Shown here: piece after piece, positions 1 to 8,298 of the stretch
How the letters are laid out: each line of letters opens with the position of its first letter
How positions within the stretch are numbered: the first letter of the stretch is position 1
Origin: an uncultured Bulleidia sp.
Lineage (GTDB): Bacteria > Bacillota_I > Bacilli_A > Erysipelotrichales > Erysipelotrichaceae
Length of the DNA stretch: 24,550 nucleotides
NCBI GenBank assembly: GCA_934725105.1
Contig: CAKVBD010000030.1
Coordinates: 1-24,550 of the forward strand
Direction of reading: 5' to 3'
Notes under the pieces: model-generated
Databases searched by the model: none
The model's input: the letters and a program-made list of their open reading frames with translations, nothing else
Told to the model about the DNA's origin: nothing
Made by a program: the position numbers and the translations under genes

Positions 1-16
1 AAATACTGTACACACA

Positions 17-60
17 AAAAGTGCTAAATATCGCATAAATATGCTTTATTTAGCACTTTT
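17..60. terminator. Bidirectional hairpin at left edge
   Basis: A perfect 14-bp inverted repeat (17-30 and 47-60; arm AAAAGTGCTAAATA) with a 16-base loop. It has A/T tracts on both sides, so it could end transcription in either direction. The gene it serves on the left lies outside the window. On the minus strand it is a second stop behind the esterase terminator at 87-107. Confidence 0.55.
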
Positions 61-79
61 ACTGTAAAACTTGAGAGAA

Positions 80-107
80 AAAGAAAAAGAATGCAATATG
101 CATTCTT
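80..107 (-). terminator. Terminator of the esterase operon
   Basis: Minus strand: a 9-bp perfect stem (87-95 with 99-107, AAGAATGCA/TGCATTCTT) with a 3-base loop, followed by a T-rich tract (complement of 80-88). The stem overlaps the esterase stop codon at 106-108. Confidence 0.75.
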
Positions 108-861
108 AACAAACATAGTTTAAATAGTATGGAAGCTGCTTTCTCCACCATGGCCAGTCATGTGCGACGTCTGTTCCCCAGAAATCAACCCAGGCTGGTA
201 CATTCTTATATTCAAGCAATTCTTTGATTCTTCCAGCATCTTCCTGCATTGGAACTTCCCATGCACCTCTACCACAACAAACGATGATATCTCTATGACG
301 ATACATTTCAACTTTTGGATCATCATAATGCATGCCTTCTAGATAATCGACAGGTGAGTTTGCATATACTAGATCATCCCAATAGTCAGGGAAAAAGAGT
401 CTTGCATTGTATGCACCACTCAATGCAATGCATCCCGCAAAGATGTCTGGTCTTCTAAGCAAGGAATTTAATGCATGTGTTCCACCCATAGAACAGCCAG
501 TTGTCATGATACCATTTGCATATGTGCCATTGTTTGCCTGTGCATTGATATCAAAGATTCTTGGGCAGAGTTCATCTGTGATGTAACGCATATATGCTTC
601 CTGCTGGAGGATTCTATTACGATTATCCCAAGAAGTTGAACTCCAGGAATTGACATCGTTGGAATCGCAACAGAACATTTGAATACGCCCTGCTTCAATA
701 TAATCTTTTGCAGCATCAATCATGCCATTGTTTTCATAGTCGAAGAAACGACCATCTTGTGATGGAAATACAAGGAATGGTCTGCCGGAATGTCCGTAGA
801 CTTTAAATTCCATGTCTCTTCCCAGGTTTTGAGAATATTCTTTGTAGTATTCTGTTTTCAT
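106..861 (-). CDS. Alpha/beta-hydrolase, esterase family
   Basis: A 251-residue cytosolic protein with no signal peptide. The nucleophile elbow is G-C-S-M-G-G at residues 122-127, making Ser124 the likely nucleophile. A late His234 (in VAHDWPWW) fits the catalytic histidine. The early segment with FLVFPSQDGRFFDY and the YITDELCPRI segment before the elbow resemble the esterase D/feruloyl-esterase-like family. Its ATG overlaps the stop of the ATP-grasp gene by four bases (ATGA), so the two are translationally coupled and probably act together. The substrate cannot be read from the sequence. A plausible inference is that it hydrolyses or transfers an acyl ester made or used by the ligase. It ends in its own terminator. 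Fold and family are fairly sure; function is open. Confidence 0.85.
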   Translation of the reverse strand: MKTEYYKEYSQNLGRDMEFKVYGHSGRPFLVFPSQDGRFFDYENNGMIDAAKDYIEAGRIQMFCCDSNDVNSWSSTSWDNRNRILQQEAYMRYITDELCPRIFDINAQANNGTYANGIMTTGCSMGGTHALNSLLRRPDIFAGCIALSGAYNARLFFPDYWDDLVYANSPVDYLEGMHYDDPKVEMYRHRDIIVCCGRGAWEVPMQEDAGRIKELLEYKNVPAWVDFWGTDVAHDWPWWRKQLPYYLNYVC

Positions 862-2069
862 TTCTTCACCTTGTCTTTCTTGTATACGAAGTTTACAAAA
901 TCTTTGACTTCTTTCTTTGTTTTGAAACGTGCAATGTAGAATTCATTTCCCATTGCGGAAGATAACAAGTCAGGCATTCTTTCATGCATGACAATGGATT
1001 GACCATATTTTGAGAAGATAGATGTGGAGCCATTTGTATATAGACCATTGTATTTATCTCTTCTACCGACATATACACAATGATATGGTCGATCTGTTTT
1101 GTATAAGCCTTCGTTATACATTGCCATATTGGCATAGATGAGATATACATTGATGTCATTTGCATAGTTCATCATATCTGGTGTATATCCTCCAGGAGGT
1201 CGCATGTTAACTTCTAATCCTACAAGATCTCCTTTTTTACCTAATCCTTCTTTATCTTCATAGAGTCTGAAGTATTCTGTATGGAAGAAACGTCCACGGA
1301 TATCAAATGCTTTGATAACACGTGTACCCATTTCAACAAGATCCTTTGGGATTTCTCTTTCACTGTAATACCAGCACTCATCTGCACTGTTTACGATATC
1401 CATGATTGGTTCAGGGAATACGTGGGATGTCTGGAAGATGATGTTGTTATCTTGATCTACGATACCATCAAATGAAACAATAGATCCTGGAACAAATTCT
1501 TCCATGATGTATTGTGTCTGGATGTTTTGTTTGTAGAAATCTTTAAGTTGTTTGTCGTTTTTGATTTTCCATGTTGTATTGGCACCAACACCATCGTCTG
1601 GTTTGACAATGACAGGATATCCAACAAGATCAACAAACTTCTTTCCTTCTTCATATGTAGAAACCAGATGGTATCTCGCAACTGGAACATTTGCCTTTTC
1701 ATAGTAGGCTTTCATGTTTGATTTTGTTTTATAGCGCATGACAGAAGTTTCGTTGTCACCAGAAGTGATATTGAAATCTGTACGTAGTTTTGCATCTTGT
1801 TCCAGCCAGAATTCATTGTTGCTTTCTAGCCAGTCAATCTTTCCATGCTTATGTGCGAACCATGCAACGGCACGATACATCTGATCATAATCCTGCATGT
1901 TATCGACACGATAGTATTCATCGCATGCGTTTTTCATTTCTTCACTTAAAGAGTCATAATAATCTTCACCGATGCACAAAGAAGTACCACCAATGCGTTT
2001 CCATGCCTGTGGGAACTGGTAATATGTCTTTGGGAATGTTGGAGATATAAAAACAAAATTCTTTCCCAT
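858..2069 (-). CDS. ATP-grasp domain ligase (carboxylate-amine ligase-like)
   Basis: A 403-residue protein. The central and C-terminal parts carry an ATP-grasp fold: the nucleotide-binding lysine segment VIVKPDDGVGAN (K156), the hinge segment MEEFVPG (189-195), and the metal-binding GLEVNMRPPGG (284-294, with E286 and N288). ATP-grasp enzymes activate a carboxylate as an acyl phosphate for attack by an amine or thiol. The N-terminal 110 residues form the usual pre-grasp domain. A strong ribosome site (AAAGGAG, within 2075-2083 complement) precedes the ATG at 2069. It is the first gene of a two-gene operon with the esterase and is transcribed divergently from the chorismate mutase gene. The acceptor and donor substrates are unknown. 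It is not recognisable as PurK, CarB, D-Ala-D-Ala ligase or biotin carboxylase. Confidence 0.85.
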   Translation of the reverse strand: MGKNFVFISPTFPKTYYQFPQAWKRIGGTSLCIGEDYYDSLSEEMKNACDEYYRVDNMQDYDQMYRAVAWFAHKHGKIDWLESNNEFWLEQDAKLRTDFNITSGDNETSVMRYKTKSNMKAYYEKANVPVARYHLVSTYEEGKKFVDLVGYPVIVKPDDGVGANTTWKIKNDKQLKDFYKQNIQTQYIMEEFVPGSIVSFDGIVDQDNNIIFQTSHVFPEPIMDIVNSADECWYYSEREIPKDLVEMGTRVIKAFDIRGRFFHTEYFRLYEDKEGLGKKGDLVGLEVNMRPPGGYTPDMMNYANDINVYLIYANMAMYNEGLYKTDRPYHCVYVGRRDKYNGLYTNGSTSIFSKYGQSIVMHERMPDLLSSAMGNEFYIARFKTKKEVKDFVNFVYKKDKVKK

Positions 2070-2188
2070 ATGTTCACTCCTTTAACCAATTTATGTTTTA
2101 AATAGTAACATAGAAACGCTATTTTTCATGAATGAGTATATAATCTTTATTGGAAGAAAGGCATTTTTTATTGAAAAAGGTTTCATAA
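2070..2188. promoter_or_regulatory. Divergent promoter region, ATP-grasp / chorismate mutase
   Basis: A 119-bp intergenic region between two outward-facing genes. On the plus strand TATAAT at 2139-2144 is a good -10 with no convincing -35 at 17 bp. On the minus strand the ribosome site of the ATP-grasp gene lies at 2075-2083 and a weak -10 (TACTAT) at 2107-2102. No clear operator was seen. Confidence 0.5.
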
Positions 2189-2464
2189 ATGAATAGATTA
2201 GACAAAGATAGAGAAAAAATTGATGAAATTGATGCGCAGATTGCGAAACTATTCGAAGAAAGATTTGAAACAGTACGTGATGTCATTGATTACAAAATTG
2301 AAAACCGCTTGCCAATATTGAATTCAGATAGAGAAAATGAAATTACGAAAAAGAATGTAGATCGCATTCAGGATGATGATATCAAACCATACTTTGAAGC
2401 ATGGTATCATGATCTCTTAGCTTTAAGTAAAGAATTTCAAAGACAGATACAAGATGAAATGTGA
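2189..2464 (+). CDS. Chorismate mutase, AroQ type, monofunctional
   Basis: A 91-residue all-helical protein matching the AroQ chorismate mutase fold (chorismate to prephenate, first step toward Phe/Tyr). The expected pattern is present: R8 in the DREKIDEID helix, R25, K36, the D47-R48-E49 group, and a late Gln (Q84 or Q86) for the ether-oxygen contact. The length is that of the free-standing domain with no prephenate dehydratase, dehydrogenase or DAHP synthase attached. No other aromatic pathway gene is nearby. The ribosome site is only AAAAAGG (2174-2180), weaker than that of the next gene. It is separated from yqeY by 12 bases, so the two are probably co-transcribed. Confidence 0.85.
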   Translation: MNRLDKDREKIDEIDAQIAKLFEERFETVRDVIDYKIENRLPILNSDRENEITKKNVDRIQDDDIKPYFEAWYHDLLALSKEFQRQIQDEM

Positions 2465-2476
2465 GGAGGAAATTCT

Positions 2477-2923
2477 ATGGGTGAATTATTAAAACAGTTA
2501 AGAAAAGACAACATGATGGCAATGAAGGAACACGATACTGTGAAAAAGGGTGTTCTTGGCATGGTAATTTCTGCCGTTGCTTTGGCTGAAAAAGAAAAAG
2601 GTGTTGAATTAAGTAAGGAAGATGAATTGACTTATGTACAGCGTGAACTCAAACAGACACGTGATTCTTTACAACAGACACCTGCTTCTAGAACAGATTT
2701 GATTGAAGAAACAAAGAAGAAGATTGCGATTCTTGAATCTTATCTGCCTAAACAATTGAGTGCAGAGGAAATCAAAGAAGCAATTGAAAAGATTTTAAGT
2801 GAAAAGGGATTAGAACCTGTCAAGAAATCACAAGGTGTTGTTATGAAAGAAATGATGGCACAATATAAGGGACAGGTGGATGGAAAGCTTGTTAATCAGG
2901 TTTTAGGTACACTATTACATTAA
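2477..2923 (+). CDS. yqeY: GatB/YqeY domain protein
   Basis: A 148-residue protein of the YqeY family, the free-standing relative of the C-terminal tRNA-binding tail domain of GatB and of some GlnRS enzymes. The hallmarks are the start MGELLKQLRKDNMMAMKEHD, the central segment IAILESYLPKQLSAEEI, and the C-terminal GVVMKEMMAQYKGQVDGKLVNQVL. Length is normal. The exact role is not established; a helper role in tRNA handling or amidation is usually inferred. It has a very strong ribosome site (GAGGAGGA, 2463-2470) overlapping the chorismate mutase stop, and is followed by an intrinsic terminator. Confidence 0.9.
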   Translation: MGELLKQLRKDNMMAMKEHDTVKKGVLGMVISAVALAEKEKGVELSKEDELTYVQRELKQTRDSLQQTPASRTDLIEETKKKIAILESYLPKQLSAEEIKEAIEKILSEKGLEPVKKSQGVVMKEMMAQYKGQVDGKLVNQVLGTLLH

Positions 2924-2927
2924 TGGA

Positions 2928-2951
2928 AACGACCTTGTGTGGTCGTTTTTT
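2928..2951 (+). terminator. Terminator after yqeY
   Basis: A 7-bp stem AACGACC/GGTCGTT (2928-2934 with 2941-2947), 6-base loop, then a T-run to 2951. The promoter of the ABC operon begins directly after it. Confidence 0.8.
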
Positions 2952-2958
2952 GTATACG

Positions 2959-2967
2959 TGGTATAAT
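2959..2967 (+). promoter_or_regulatory. Extended -10 promoter of the sugar-type ABC operon
   Basis: TGG-TATAAT: a perfect -10 hexamer at 2962-2967 with the TGn extension at 2959-2961. There is no good -35 at 17 bp, as is common for extended -10 promoters. The leader to the ATG at 3009 would be about 35 bases. Confidence 0.6.
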
Positions 2968-3008
2968 AGTGACGCAAAGATAAAGTCAAAATGACTATAA
3001 GGGGTCGT

Positions 3009-4100
3009 ATGAAAATCGTTTTAGAGAACCTGACAAAAGTATTTCCACAAGGAAAACACACACCTGCCGTAACTGCGGTAGATCATTTTAATTTTGAAAT
3101 ACCAGATGGAAAGCTTGTTGCTTTACTTGGCCCATCAGGTTGTGGAAAGAGTACAACATTGAATATGATTTGTGGACTGGAAACACCTACAGAGGGAAAA
3201 ATCTATTTTGGGGATGAAGATATTACAAACGTACCTGTTGAAAATAGAGATGTTGGAATGGTGTTTCAAAGCTATGCCTTATATCCGCATTTAACAGTTA
3301 AACAGAATATTATGTTTCCTTTAGAAAATAAAAAAGGAAAAGAGAAATTAAGTAAGCAGGTCATTGAAGAAAAAGCAATGGAAGCTGCGAAGCTTGTACA
3401 GATTGATTCTTTGATGGATCGTAAACCTTCTGCTTTATCTGGCGGTCAGCAGCAACGTGTTGCGATTGCACGTGCTTTGGTGAAACAGCCTAAAGTGTTG
3501 TTGCTGGATGAACCATTGAGCAACCTGGATGCTAGACTGCGTCTTTCTACAAGAGAAGAAATTCGTAGAATTCAGCAGGAAACAGGCGTTACGACTGTAT
3601 TTGTTACGCATGATCAGGAAGAAGCAATGTCAATTAGTGATTTGATGGTTGTAATGAAGGATGGTGTGCTTCAACAGATGGATAAGCCACAGGAAATTTA
3701 TGATAATCCTGTTAATTTGTTTGTGGCAAAGTTTCTTGGTACGCCAGCAATCAATGTGCTGCATGGAAAGATTGAAAATGGAAAGCTTGTGATTGGAAAG
3801 GATGCCATTTTCAATGTTGACCTTCCGGATCAGAATGTGTTTGTTGGAATTCGTCCTGAAGGATTGCTGGTTGATGAAAATGGACCATTTGTATGTTCAT
3901 TGCGAAAGATTGAAAAGCTTGGCAGAGATACAAGCGTTATCTGTACACATGAAGGTATGCAGGCGGATCATATGCGTGTTGTTGTACCGAGTGAAACAAA
4001 GATTGAAAACAGTGAAACGATTCGTTTTTCTTTGAAGCCACATAAACTGTATTTGTTTGATGAAAGTGAGAATAGAATTGCTTTAGAGGAAGAAGCATGA
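3009..4100 (+). CDS. ABC importer ATPase, MalK/UgpC/MsmK type
   Basis: A 363-residue nucleotide-binding subunit of a carbohydrate-type (CUT1) importer. Walker A GPSGCGKST at 41-49, Q-loop in VFQSYALYPHLTV, signature LSGGQQQR at 143-150, Walker B VLLLDEP at 163-169, D-loop SNLDA, switch His201. The C-terminal 130 residues form the TOBE/regulatory domain typical of MalK-like proteins, which can service several importers. The reading frame is open from an ATG at 2991, but the ATG at 3009 is preferred because AAGGGG (2999-3004) sits just before it. The 3' end overlaps the permease start by ATGA. The transported solute is not determined. Confidence 0.92.
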   Translation: MKIVLENLTKVFPQGKHTPAVTAVDHFNFEIPDGKLVALLGPSGCGKSTTLNMICGLETPTEGKIYFGDEDITNVPVENRDVGMVFQSYALYPHLTVKQNIMFPLENKKGKEKLSKQVIEEKAMEAAKLVQIDSLMDRKPSALSGGQQQRVAIARALVKQPKVLLLDEPLSNLDARLRLSTREEIRRIQQETGVTTVFVTHDQEEAMSISDLMVVMKDGVLQQMDKPQEIYDNPVNLFVAKFLGTPAINVLHGKIENGKLVIGKDAIFNVDLPDQNVFVGIRPEGLLVDENGPFVCSLRKIEKLGRDTSVICTHEGMQADHMRVVVPSETKIENSETIRFSLKPHKLYLFDESENRIALEEEA

Positions 4101-4984
4101 AGAAAGTTCGTCCTTGGCTGTATCTATTACCTTCCTTGATTCTTCTTGGGATATTTATGATTTATCCTTTGTTTGATGTTCTTGTCTATTCATTGCAGGA
4201 AGGATACAACTCTGCTTCACAGACATATTCTGGTATTGGCCTATATAACTTTTCATATGTTCTGCGTGATCCTTATTTTTTACAGGCAGTAAAGAATACA
4301 TTCCTGCTTGTTATTATTACAGTACCGTTATCAACGGGACTGGCATTATTGCTTTCTTTAGCCTTGTCTTCGATTCAGAAAGTTAAAGAATTGTATCAGA
4401 CCATTTATTTCTTGCCTTATGTGACGAATACATTGGCTGTTGGTCTTGTATTTATGATCTTATTTAAGAAAACACCTTATTCTGATGGTTTTATCAATAT
4501 GATCATTCAATTCTTTGGCGGCAATAGCATTGACTTTATTGAAGGACCATATTGGGCAAAGATGCTGACGATGTGTATCTATACGATCTGGATCGTTCTG
4601 CCATTTAAAGTGTTGATTTTAACAAGTGCACTTGCTTCTGTAGATCGGAATCTATACAAAGCTGCTAAGGTAGATGGAACAAGTTCTTTTAGAACATTTA
4701 CAAAGATTACATTACCAATGATCATGCCAATGATTTCATATTTAGTCATTACTGGATTTATTGGCGCATTTAAAGCATATAGTGATGAAGTTGCTATTTT
4801 TGGTACGAATTTAAATGCAGCTGGCATGAATACAATTGTTGGATATGTGTATGACATGTTATATGGAAATTCTGGCGGATATCCTTCGTATGCTTCTGCT
4901 GCAGCGTTGATCTTATTTGCCATCGTATTGACGATTACAGTCATCAATTTGCTTTTATCAACGAAAGGAGATGAAGCAGAATGA
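4097..4984 (+). CDS. ABC importer permease, MalF/UgpA type
   Basis: A 295-residue inner-membrane subunit with about six hydrophobic segments (first at about 8-32, last at about 268-288). The EAA loop that docks on the ATPase is LYKAAKVDG at 187-195 followed by FRTFTKITLPMIMP. Family and gene order point to a CUT1 sugar, polyol or glycerol-phosphate importer. It overlaps the ATPase stop and the next permease start by four bases each, so the operon is tightly coupled. Confidence 0.9.
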   Translation: MKKVRPWLYLLPSLILLGIFMIYPLFDVLVYSLQEGYNSASQTYSGIGLYNFSYVLRDPYFLQAVKNTFLLVIITVPLSTGLALLLSLALSSIQKVKELYQTIYFLPYVTNTLAVGLVFMILFKKTPYSDGFINMIIQFFGGNSIDFIEGPYWAKMLTMCIYTIWIVLPFKVLILTSALASVDRNLYKAAKVDGTSSFRTFTKITLPMIMPMISYLVITGFIGAFKAYSDEVAIFGTNLNAAGMNTIVGYVYDMLYGNSGGYPSYASAAALILFAIVLTITVINLLLSTKGDEAE

Positions 4985-5817
4985 AAAATAAACATCGATT
5001 GAAGAAAACATGTATTCATGTATTCCTTGCTTTCTGGGCACTTGTTGTATTGTTTCCATTCTATTGGATGGTTTTAACTTCTTTTAAGAGCTATGGCAGC
5101 TATAACAGTGAATATATTCCGAAATTGTTTGTATCTTCACCGACATTAAAAAACTACTTCTCTGCATTTTCAGAAGTGAACTTAGCTGGATATTTTGGCA
5201 ACACAGTATTGTTTACTGTCATTACGACAGGGATCATGTTGTTTGTAACAATTCTTGCGGCATATGCTTTTGCAAGATTGAAATTCAAGGGAAAGAATAT
5301 TGTATTCACATTGTTTCTTTCTTTGATGATGATTCCAAATGAACTTGTTGTCATTACAAACTTTGTGACGATTACGAACTGGAATCTGAGAAATACATTT
5401 ATGGGTTTGATCTTACCTTCTATTACATCTGTGTTCTATATTTATCTTTTGAAAGAAAACTTTGAACAGGTTCCTGAAGAATTGTATAAGGCAGCGAAAG
5501 TGGATGGATTGAGTGACTGGGAGTATCTTTGGAAAGTATTATTGCCAGTTTGCTCTCCAACGGTAGTTACAATTACGATTTTGAAAGTCATTGAATGCTG
5601 GAATAGTTATGTATGGCCTAGATTGATTACAGATAATGAGAAGTATTATCTTGTTTCTAATGGAATTCAGGAAATTCGTGAGAATGGTTTTGGAAGAGAA
5701 AACATTCCTGCGATGATGGCGGCTGTTGTGGTGATTTCGATTCCACTCATTATTTTGTTTTTGCTTTTTCATAACAAGATCATGGAAGGTGTGAAAAGAG
5801 GAGGTACAAAAGGATGA
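4981..5817 (+). CDS. ABC importer permease, MalG/UgpE type
   Basis: A 278-residue second transmembrane subunit with six predicted membrane helices. The EAA motif is ELYKAAKVDGLSDW starting near residue 167, followed by LWKVLLPVCSPTV. It forms a heterodimer with the product of the preceding gene. Its start overlaps the upstream permease stop (ATGA at 4981) and its stop overlaps the binding-protein start (ATGA at 5814). Confidence 0.9.
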   Translation: MKNKHRLKKTCIHVFLAFWALVVLFPFYWMVLTSFKSYGSYNSEYIPKLFVSSPTLKNYFSAFSEVNLAGYFGNTVLFTVITTGIMLFVTILAAYAFARLKFKGKNIVFTLFLSLMMIPNELVVITNFVTITNWNLRNTFMGLILPSITSVFYIYLLKENFEQVPEELYKAAKVDGLSDWEYLWKVLLPVCSPTVVTITILKVIECWNSYVWPRLITDNEKYYLVSNGIQEIRENGFGRENIPAMMAAVVVISIPLIILFLLFHNKIMEGVKRGGTKG

Positions 5818-7385
5818 AGAAATATTTCAAGCTTCTTCTTGCGAGTGTGCTCCTGTTGTGCAGTGGGTGTCATGGAAAACGCACAGCCTCTTCGTTTGTA
5901 ATGCCTGCTTCTTTTGATACGTCAAAGAATTATGAAGTTACATTCTGGGCAAAGAATGATACAAATAAGAACCAGACAGCAGTGTATCAAAAGGCAATCA
6001 ATGATTTTGAGGCATTGTATCCTAACATTAAAGTTAATATTCGTCTTTATACAGATTATGGAAAAATCTACAATGATGTCATAACAAATATTTCTACAAA
6101 TACAACACCGGATGTATGTATTACGTATCCTGATCATATCGCTACATATCTTTCTGGCAGTGATACGGTTGTTCCACTAGATACATTGATGAATGATGAG
6201 AAATATGGTCTTGGTGGCAGTGAAGTGAAGTATGATTCCATCAAGAAAGATGAAATCATTCCTGAATATCTAGAGGAATGCATGTTGAATGGTCAGTATT
6301 ATGCTTTGCCATTCATGCGTTCTAGTGAAGTTGTGTATATCAATGCAGACTATGTGCATCAATTGGGATATGAAATACCTGATGTATTGACGTGGGAATA
6401 TATCTTTGAAGTTTCTGAAGCGGCAACGAAAAAGAATGCGGATGGAACATATGCATTGAATGGTCAGAATGTTATGATTCCGTTTATTTATAAGAGCACT
6501 GATAACATGATGATTCAAATGTTGAAGCAGAAAGGTGCTGGATATGCGGATGAAAATGGAACCATTGATATCTTTAATGATGATACAAAAGAAATCCTTG
6601 GTGAGATTGCAAGTCATGTAGAGACAGGTGCATTTTCAACATTTAAGATATCTTCCTATCCTGCAAACTTTTTAAATGCGGGACAATGTGTATTTGCGAT
6701 TGATTCTACAGCGGGTTCTACGTGGATGGGAACAGATGCGCCGTTATCTGATATTGCAGAAGAAAATAAAGTGGATTTTCAAACTGAAGTACGTATTGTT
6801 CCTCAATATGATGTGAATGATCCAAAGATGATTTCTCAAGGGCCTTCGATATGTGTGTTTAACAAAGATGATCCAAATCAGGTCGTTGCTTCCTGGCTGT
6901 TTGCACAGTACTTATTGAGTGATGATGTGCAGATTGGCTATAGTGAAACGGAAGGATATGTACCAGTCACAAGCAAAGCTAGAAATACAGATAGCTACCA
7001 ATCGTATTTATCTAGTGAAGGAAAAGATAATGATGCACATTATTCTGTGAAGATTGAGGCTACAAAGCTATTGCTTGATAACGTTGCACATACGTTTACG
7101 ACACCAGTATTCAATGGCTCTGCTTCTTTAAGAGATGCGGCTGGGCAGATGATTGAAGATGTTGCGAAAGGCATTCGCAGACATAAGAAAGTGGATGATG
7201 CATTCATTGAAGATGAATTTGAAAAAGTGAAGTCATTGTATCGTTTAGATTCCATTTCTAAAACAACATCGGTGGATACACCATTGCCAATGGAATCGAA
7301 GCTATTACTTGGCTCGTTAGTATTTGCATGGATTTGCATTATTGTGGTTATATTCTTGCGTAAGAGAAACAAACGTGAGATATAA
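5814..7385 (+). CDS. Extracellular solute-binding protein with a C-terminal membrane anchor
   Basis: A 523-residue binding protein of the ABC importer (bacterial extracellular solute-binding family 1, UgpB/MalE-like). A lysine-start signal peptide ends in a lipobox-like SGC with Cys19, so it should be lipidated after export. The mature part begins with the usual EVTFWAKND strand and contains TTPDVCITYPDH, PLDTLMND and LNGQYYALPFMRS (contacts around the ligand cleft). Oddly, the C-terminus carries a second hydrophobic helix at about 496-516 followed by RKRNKREI, a stop-transfer anchor that typical binding proteins lack. This would tether it at both ends. Its ATG overlaps the permease stop. Ligand unknown. 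Confidence 0.88.
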   Translation: MKKYFKLLLASVLLLCSGCHGKRTASSFVMPASFDTSKNYEVTFWAKNDTNKNQTAVYQKAINDFEALYPNIKVNIRLYTDYGKIYNDVITNISTNTTPDVCITYPDHIATYLSGSDTVVPLDTLMNDEKYGLGGSEVKYDSIKKDEIIPEYLEECMLNGQYYALPFMRSSEVVYINADYVHQLGYEIPDVLTWEYIFEVSEAATKKNADGTYALNGQNVMIPFIYKSTDNMMIQMLKQKGAGYADENGTIDIFNDDTKEILGEIASHVETGAFSTFKISSYPANFLNAGQCVFAIDSTAGSTWMGTDAPLSDIAEENKVDFQTEVRIVPQYDVNDPKMISQGPSICVFNKDDPNQVVASWLFAQYLLSDDVQIGYSETEGYVPVTSKARNTDSYQSYLSSEGKDNDAHYSVKIEATKLLLDNVAHTFTTPVFNGSASLRDAAGQMIEDVAKGIRRHKKVDDAFIEDEFEKVKSLYRLDSISKTTSVDTPLPMESKLLLGSLVFAWICIIVVIFLRKRNKREI

Positions 7386-7411
7386 TATTTAGGGAAAAGA
7401 GGAGAAAAGAA

Positions 7412-8206
7412 ATGAACAAGATTTTATCTACAGTTTTATCTGCTGCGGTCATTGCTTCTATGGCTGGCTGTTCTACACCTGCATCAAGCAAGACTTCTTC
7501 AACAGGTGAAGGCAAAACAAGTGTTGTTGCTGAAGATGGCACAAAGAGCGAAGGTGTTATGACATATGCTGAATATGTTGACGCTGCAGTTGATTCAGAA
7601 GTAACAGTTGAAACTTACGTACAGGCTAAACAAGGCTGGTGGGAAGATAAGGGCGTTGGTAAAGCAACACTTTATACACAGGACCAGGAAGGTGCTTATT
7701 TCTTATATAACGTTGAAATGAGTGAAGAAGACTACAACAAGCTGACAGAAGGTACAAAGATCAAGGCTGTTGGCTACAAGAGTGAATGGAGTGGTGAAGT
7801 TGAAATCACAGACGCTACATTTGAAATTGAAGAAGGCAACTATGTTGCTGAACCTGTTGATCTTACAGACATGCTCGCAAATGAAGATGAATTGATCAAG
7901 CACCAGAATGAAAAGTTCTCTGTTAAGGGTTTGACAGTTTCTGCAAGCAAGGATGCTGATGGAAAAGATGTTGCTTATCTTTACAACTATGATGGTTCTG
8001 GAACACAGGGTGATGACTTGTATTTCAATGTAGATCTTGATGGAAATACATATACATTCACAGTTGAATCTTATCTTTGTGGAAAAGATACAGATGTATA
8101 TAAGGCTGTTGAAAATCTAAAGGTTGGAGACACAATTGACTGTGATGGTTACCTCTACTGGTACAATGGTGTTAACCCACACATTACAAACGTTACTGTA
8201 AAGTAA
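7412..8206 (+). CDS. Secreted lipoprotein with two OB-like repeats
   Basis: A 264-residue protein, not assigned to a named family. The signal peptide ends in the lipobox MAGC (Cys20), followed by a Ser/Thr-rich linker to about residue 48. The rest looks like two tandem beta-rich domains of similar plan. Repeat 1 runs SEVTVETYVQA ... ATLYTQ ... GAYFLYNVEM ... LTEGTKIKAVGYKSEW ... VEITDATFEI. Repeat 2 runs EKFSVKGLTVSA ... AYLYNYDG ... DLYFNVDL ... LKVGDTIDCDGYLYWYNG ... HITNVTV. The 'G-x-x-I-x-x-x-G-Y' strand and terminal 'T-x-A/V-T' strand recall OB folds. It starts 26 bases after the binding protein with no terminator between, so it is probably the fifth gene of the importer operon. Both sequence and acidic composition suggest a surface ligand- or metal-binding role, which is inference. 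Confidence 0.75.
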   Translation: MNKILSTVLSAAVIASMAGCSTPASSKTSSTGEGKTSVVAEDGTKSEGVMTYAEYVDAAVDSEVTVETYVQAKQGWWEDKGVGKATLYTQDQEGAYFLYNVEMSEEDYNKLTEGTKIKAVGYKSEWSGEVEITDATFEIEEGNYVAEPVDLTDMLANEDELIKHQNEKFSVKGLTVSASKDADGKDVAYLYNYDGSGTQGDDLYFNVDLDGNTYTFTVESYLCGKDTDVYKAVENLKVGDTIDCDGYLYWYNGVNPHITNVTVK

Positions 8207-8213
8207 TTGATTG

Positions 8214-8247
8214 AAAGTACTTTGGCTTATGCTGAAGTACTTTTTTT
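8214..8247 (+). terminator. Terminator of the sugar-type ABC operon
   Basis: Stem 8214-8226 with 8231-8243 (AAAGTACTT core plus two G-U pairs), 4-base loop, then a 7-base T-run. It closes the operon after the OB-like lipoprotein. Confidence 0.8.
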
Positions 8248-8273
8248 GGAATATTATTTCAGTAGATTCATAC

Positions 8274-8292
8274 TATAATTACTTTGAGGTGA
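8274..8292 (+). promoter_or_regulatory. Promoter and ribosome site of the NimA-like gene
   Basis: TATAAT at 8274-8279 is a perfect -10, with no clear -35 at 17 bp. GAGGTGA at 8286-8292 is the ribosome site, 6 bases before the ATG. The untranslated leader would be short (about 13 bases). Confidence 0.45.
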
Positions 8293-8298
8293 AGAGAT

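Noticed and set aside
2991..3008. Upstream ATG for the MalK-type ATPase
   Set aside because: It would add six residues not typical of the family, and AAGGGG lies between it and the better ATG at 3009.
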